Positions 63,576 to 64,000 of a stretch of 64,000 nucleotides of DNA are shown piece by piece (the stretch's first letter is position 1; every line of letters starts with the position of its first letter). Both the position numbers and the translations under genes were made by a program. The stretch comes from Rhodobacterales bacterium (GTDB taxonomy: Bacteria; Pseudomonadota; Alphaproteobacteria; Rhodobacterales; Rhodobacteraceae). Where the stretch lies: the NCBI GenBank assembly GCA_002748265.1, contig PDRY01000023.1, positions 1 through 64,000 on the forward strand, given 5' to 3'. The notes below the pieces were generated by a model that saw only the letters and a list, made by a program, of their open reading frames with translations, made no database searches and was not told the origin of the DNA.

Positions 63576-64000
63576 TTAGGCGCCGATGAAGGTCACGCCT
63601 TCAATCCGGCGCACCTTTTCGATGTCGTCCAGGTAGTTGGCGGTCAGGTCTTCCACCAGGGCCTGATCCCAGCCGGGCAGGTCGATCTCCTGCTCCATCA
63701 CGTCGGGGCGGGCGTATTTTTCCATGAACGCAGCAATGACGCGGCGCTTGTGCGCTTCGGTCTGCGGCGGGTGGGTGCGCAGATATGCGACGAAACGTTT
63801 CATCCCGTTATCCGTGAGCAGCGATTGCAACAGATCGAAGCCGCCGTTGATCCGGGTCATCGGGTCGATCCCGGCAACGAGCCGCACCAGCTGAGCCCAG
63901 ATCAAGGGGCTGTCTTCGTCGCACCATACGGTCAGCTCGGCGTTCGGATCGGCGCGGCGAATGCGGATCACGGCGTCTGACCACAGCACCGCGCGCGGAT
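63576..64000 (-). CDS. C-terminal part of an unrecognised conserved protein (cut by window edge)
   Basis: The minus-strand frame is open to the window end and gives at least 141 residues. It includes ELTVWCDEDSPLIWAQLVRLVAG, GGFDLLQSLLTDNGMKRFVAYLRTHPP and YLDDIEKVRRIEGV. The true start lies outside the window; the GTG at 63989 is internal. I do not recognise a family with certainty. It converges with gapR, with 2 bases between the stops. Confidence 0.6.
   Translation of the reverse strand, partial: PRAVLWSDAVIRIRRADPNAELTVWCDEDSPLIWAQLVRLVAGIDPMTRINGGFDLLQSLLTDNGMKRFVAYLRTHPPQTEAHKRRVIAAFMEKYARPDVMEQEIDLPGWDQALVEDLTANYLDDIEKVRRIEGVTFIGA

Overview
The window is chromosomal DNA from a high-GC alphaproteobacterium, most likely order Rhodobacterales (Roseobacter/Paracoccus relatives). 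Gene content supports this: NDUFA12 complex I subunit, GapR/DUF2312, DUF6280, FAD-dependent ThyX, a DUF2155-aat-accCB block, and a class V aminotransferase. Genes are densely packed, with many 4-bp ATGA overlaps and convergent ends that touch or overlap. I see no intact tRNA, no rRNA and no CRISPR array.

Layout: 1-1.4 kb looks like the edge of an accessory island (gene tail, SRAP protein, zinc-ribbon protein) ending at the 5' part of a tRNA-Cys gene. 1.5-5.5 kb holds a lipoprotein, a PCMT-like methyltransferase, TolC, a PopZ-like acidic protein and DUF6280. 5.7-17 kb is housekeeping: efp, ygfZ, an ABC exporter, a phosphatase, two aminotransferases, a 5'-nucleotidase, pyrD and a LysR-metF pair. 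17.4-31 kb holds an orphan molybdenum hydroxylase subunit, valS, parE, a DUF1007-NicO metal pair, a MarR regulator, sdhE with an XRE regulator, an aspartate aminotransferase and a MATE exporter. 32.5-35 kb holds a lipoprotein plus Slam-like translocator (type XI secretion). 37-44.8 kb is a complete BapA/LapA-type adhesin locus with its type I secretion machine. 44.9-51 kb is clpP-clpX, ridA, NDUFA12, mlaD, DUF2155 and aat-accC-accB. 51.2-56.4 kb is a five-gene branched-chain amino acid/amide-type ABC transporter.

56.6-62.5 kb is the most unusual part. It contains an XRE DNA-binding protein with an internal stretch that aligns with a histidine-kinase phosphoacceptor (DHp) domain, a receiver-only response regulator, a small membrane protein, an SLC5-transporter/histidine-kinase fusion, a 43-codon ORF and an orphan FliM/SpoA-domain protein. 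I infer a transport-coupled signalling module, possibly a phosphorelay in which the XRE protein itself is a phosphorylation partner.

The window closes with an ArsR regulator, a small membrane protein, gapR and a truncated conserved gene. All calls come from reading the sequence and family knowledge; no database search was run.
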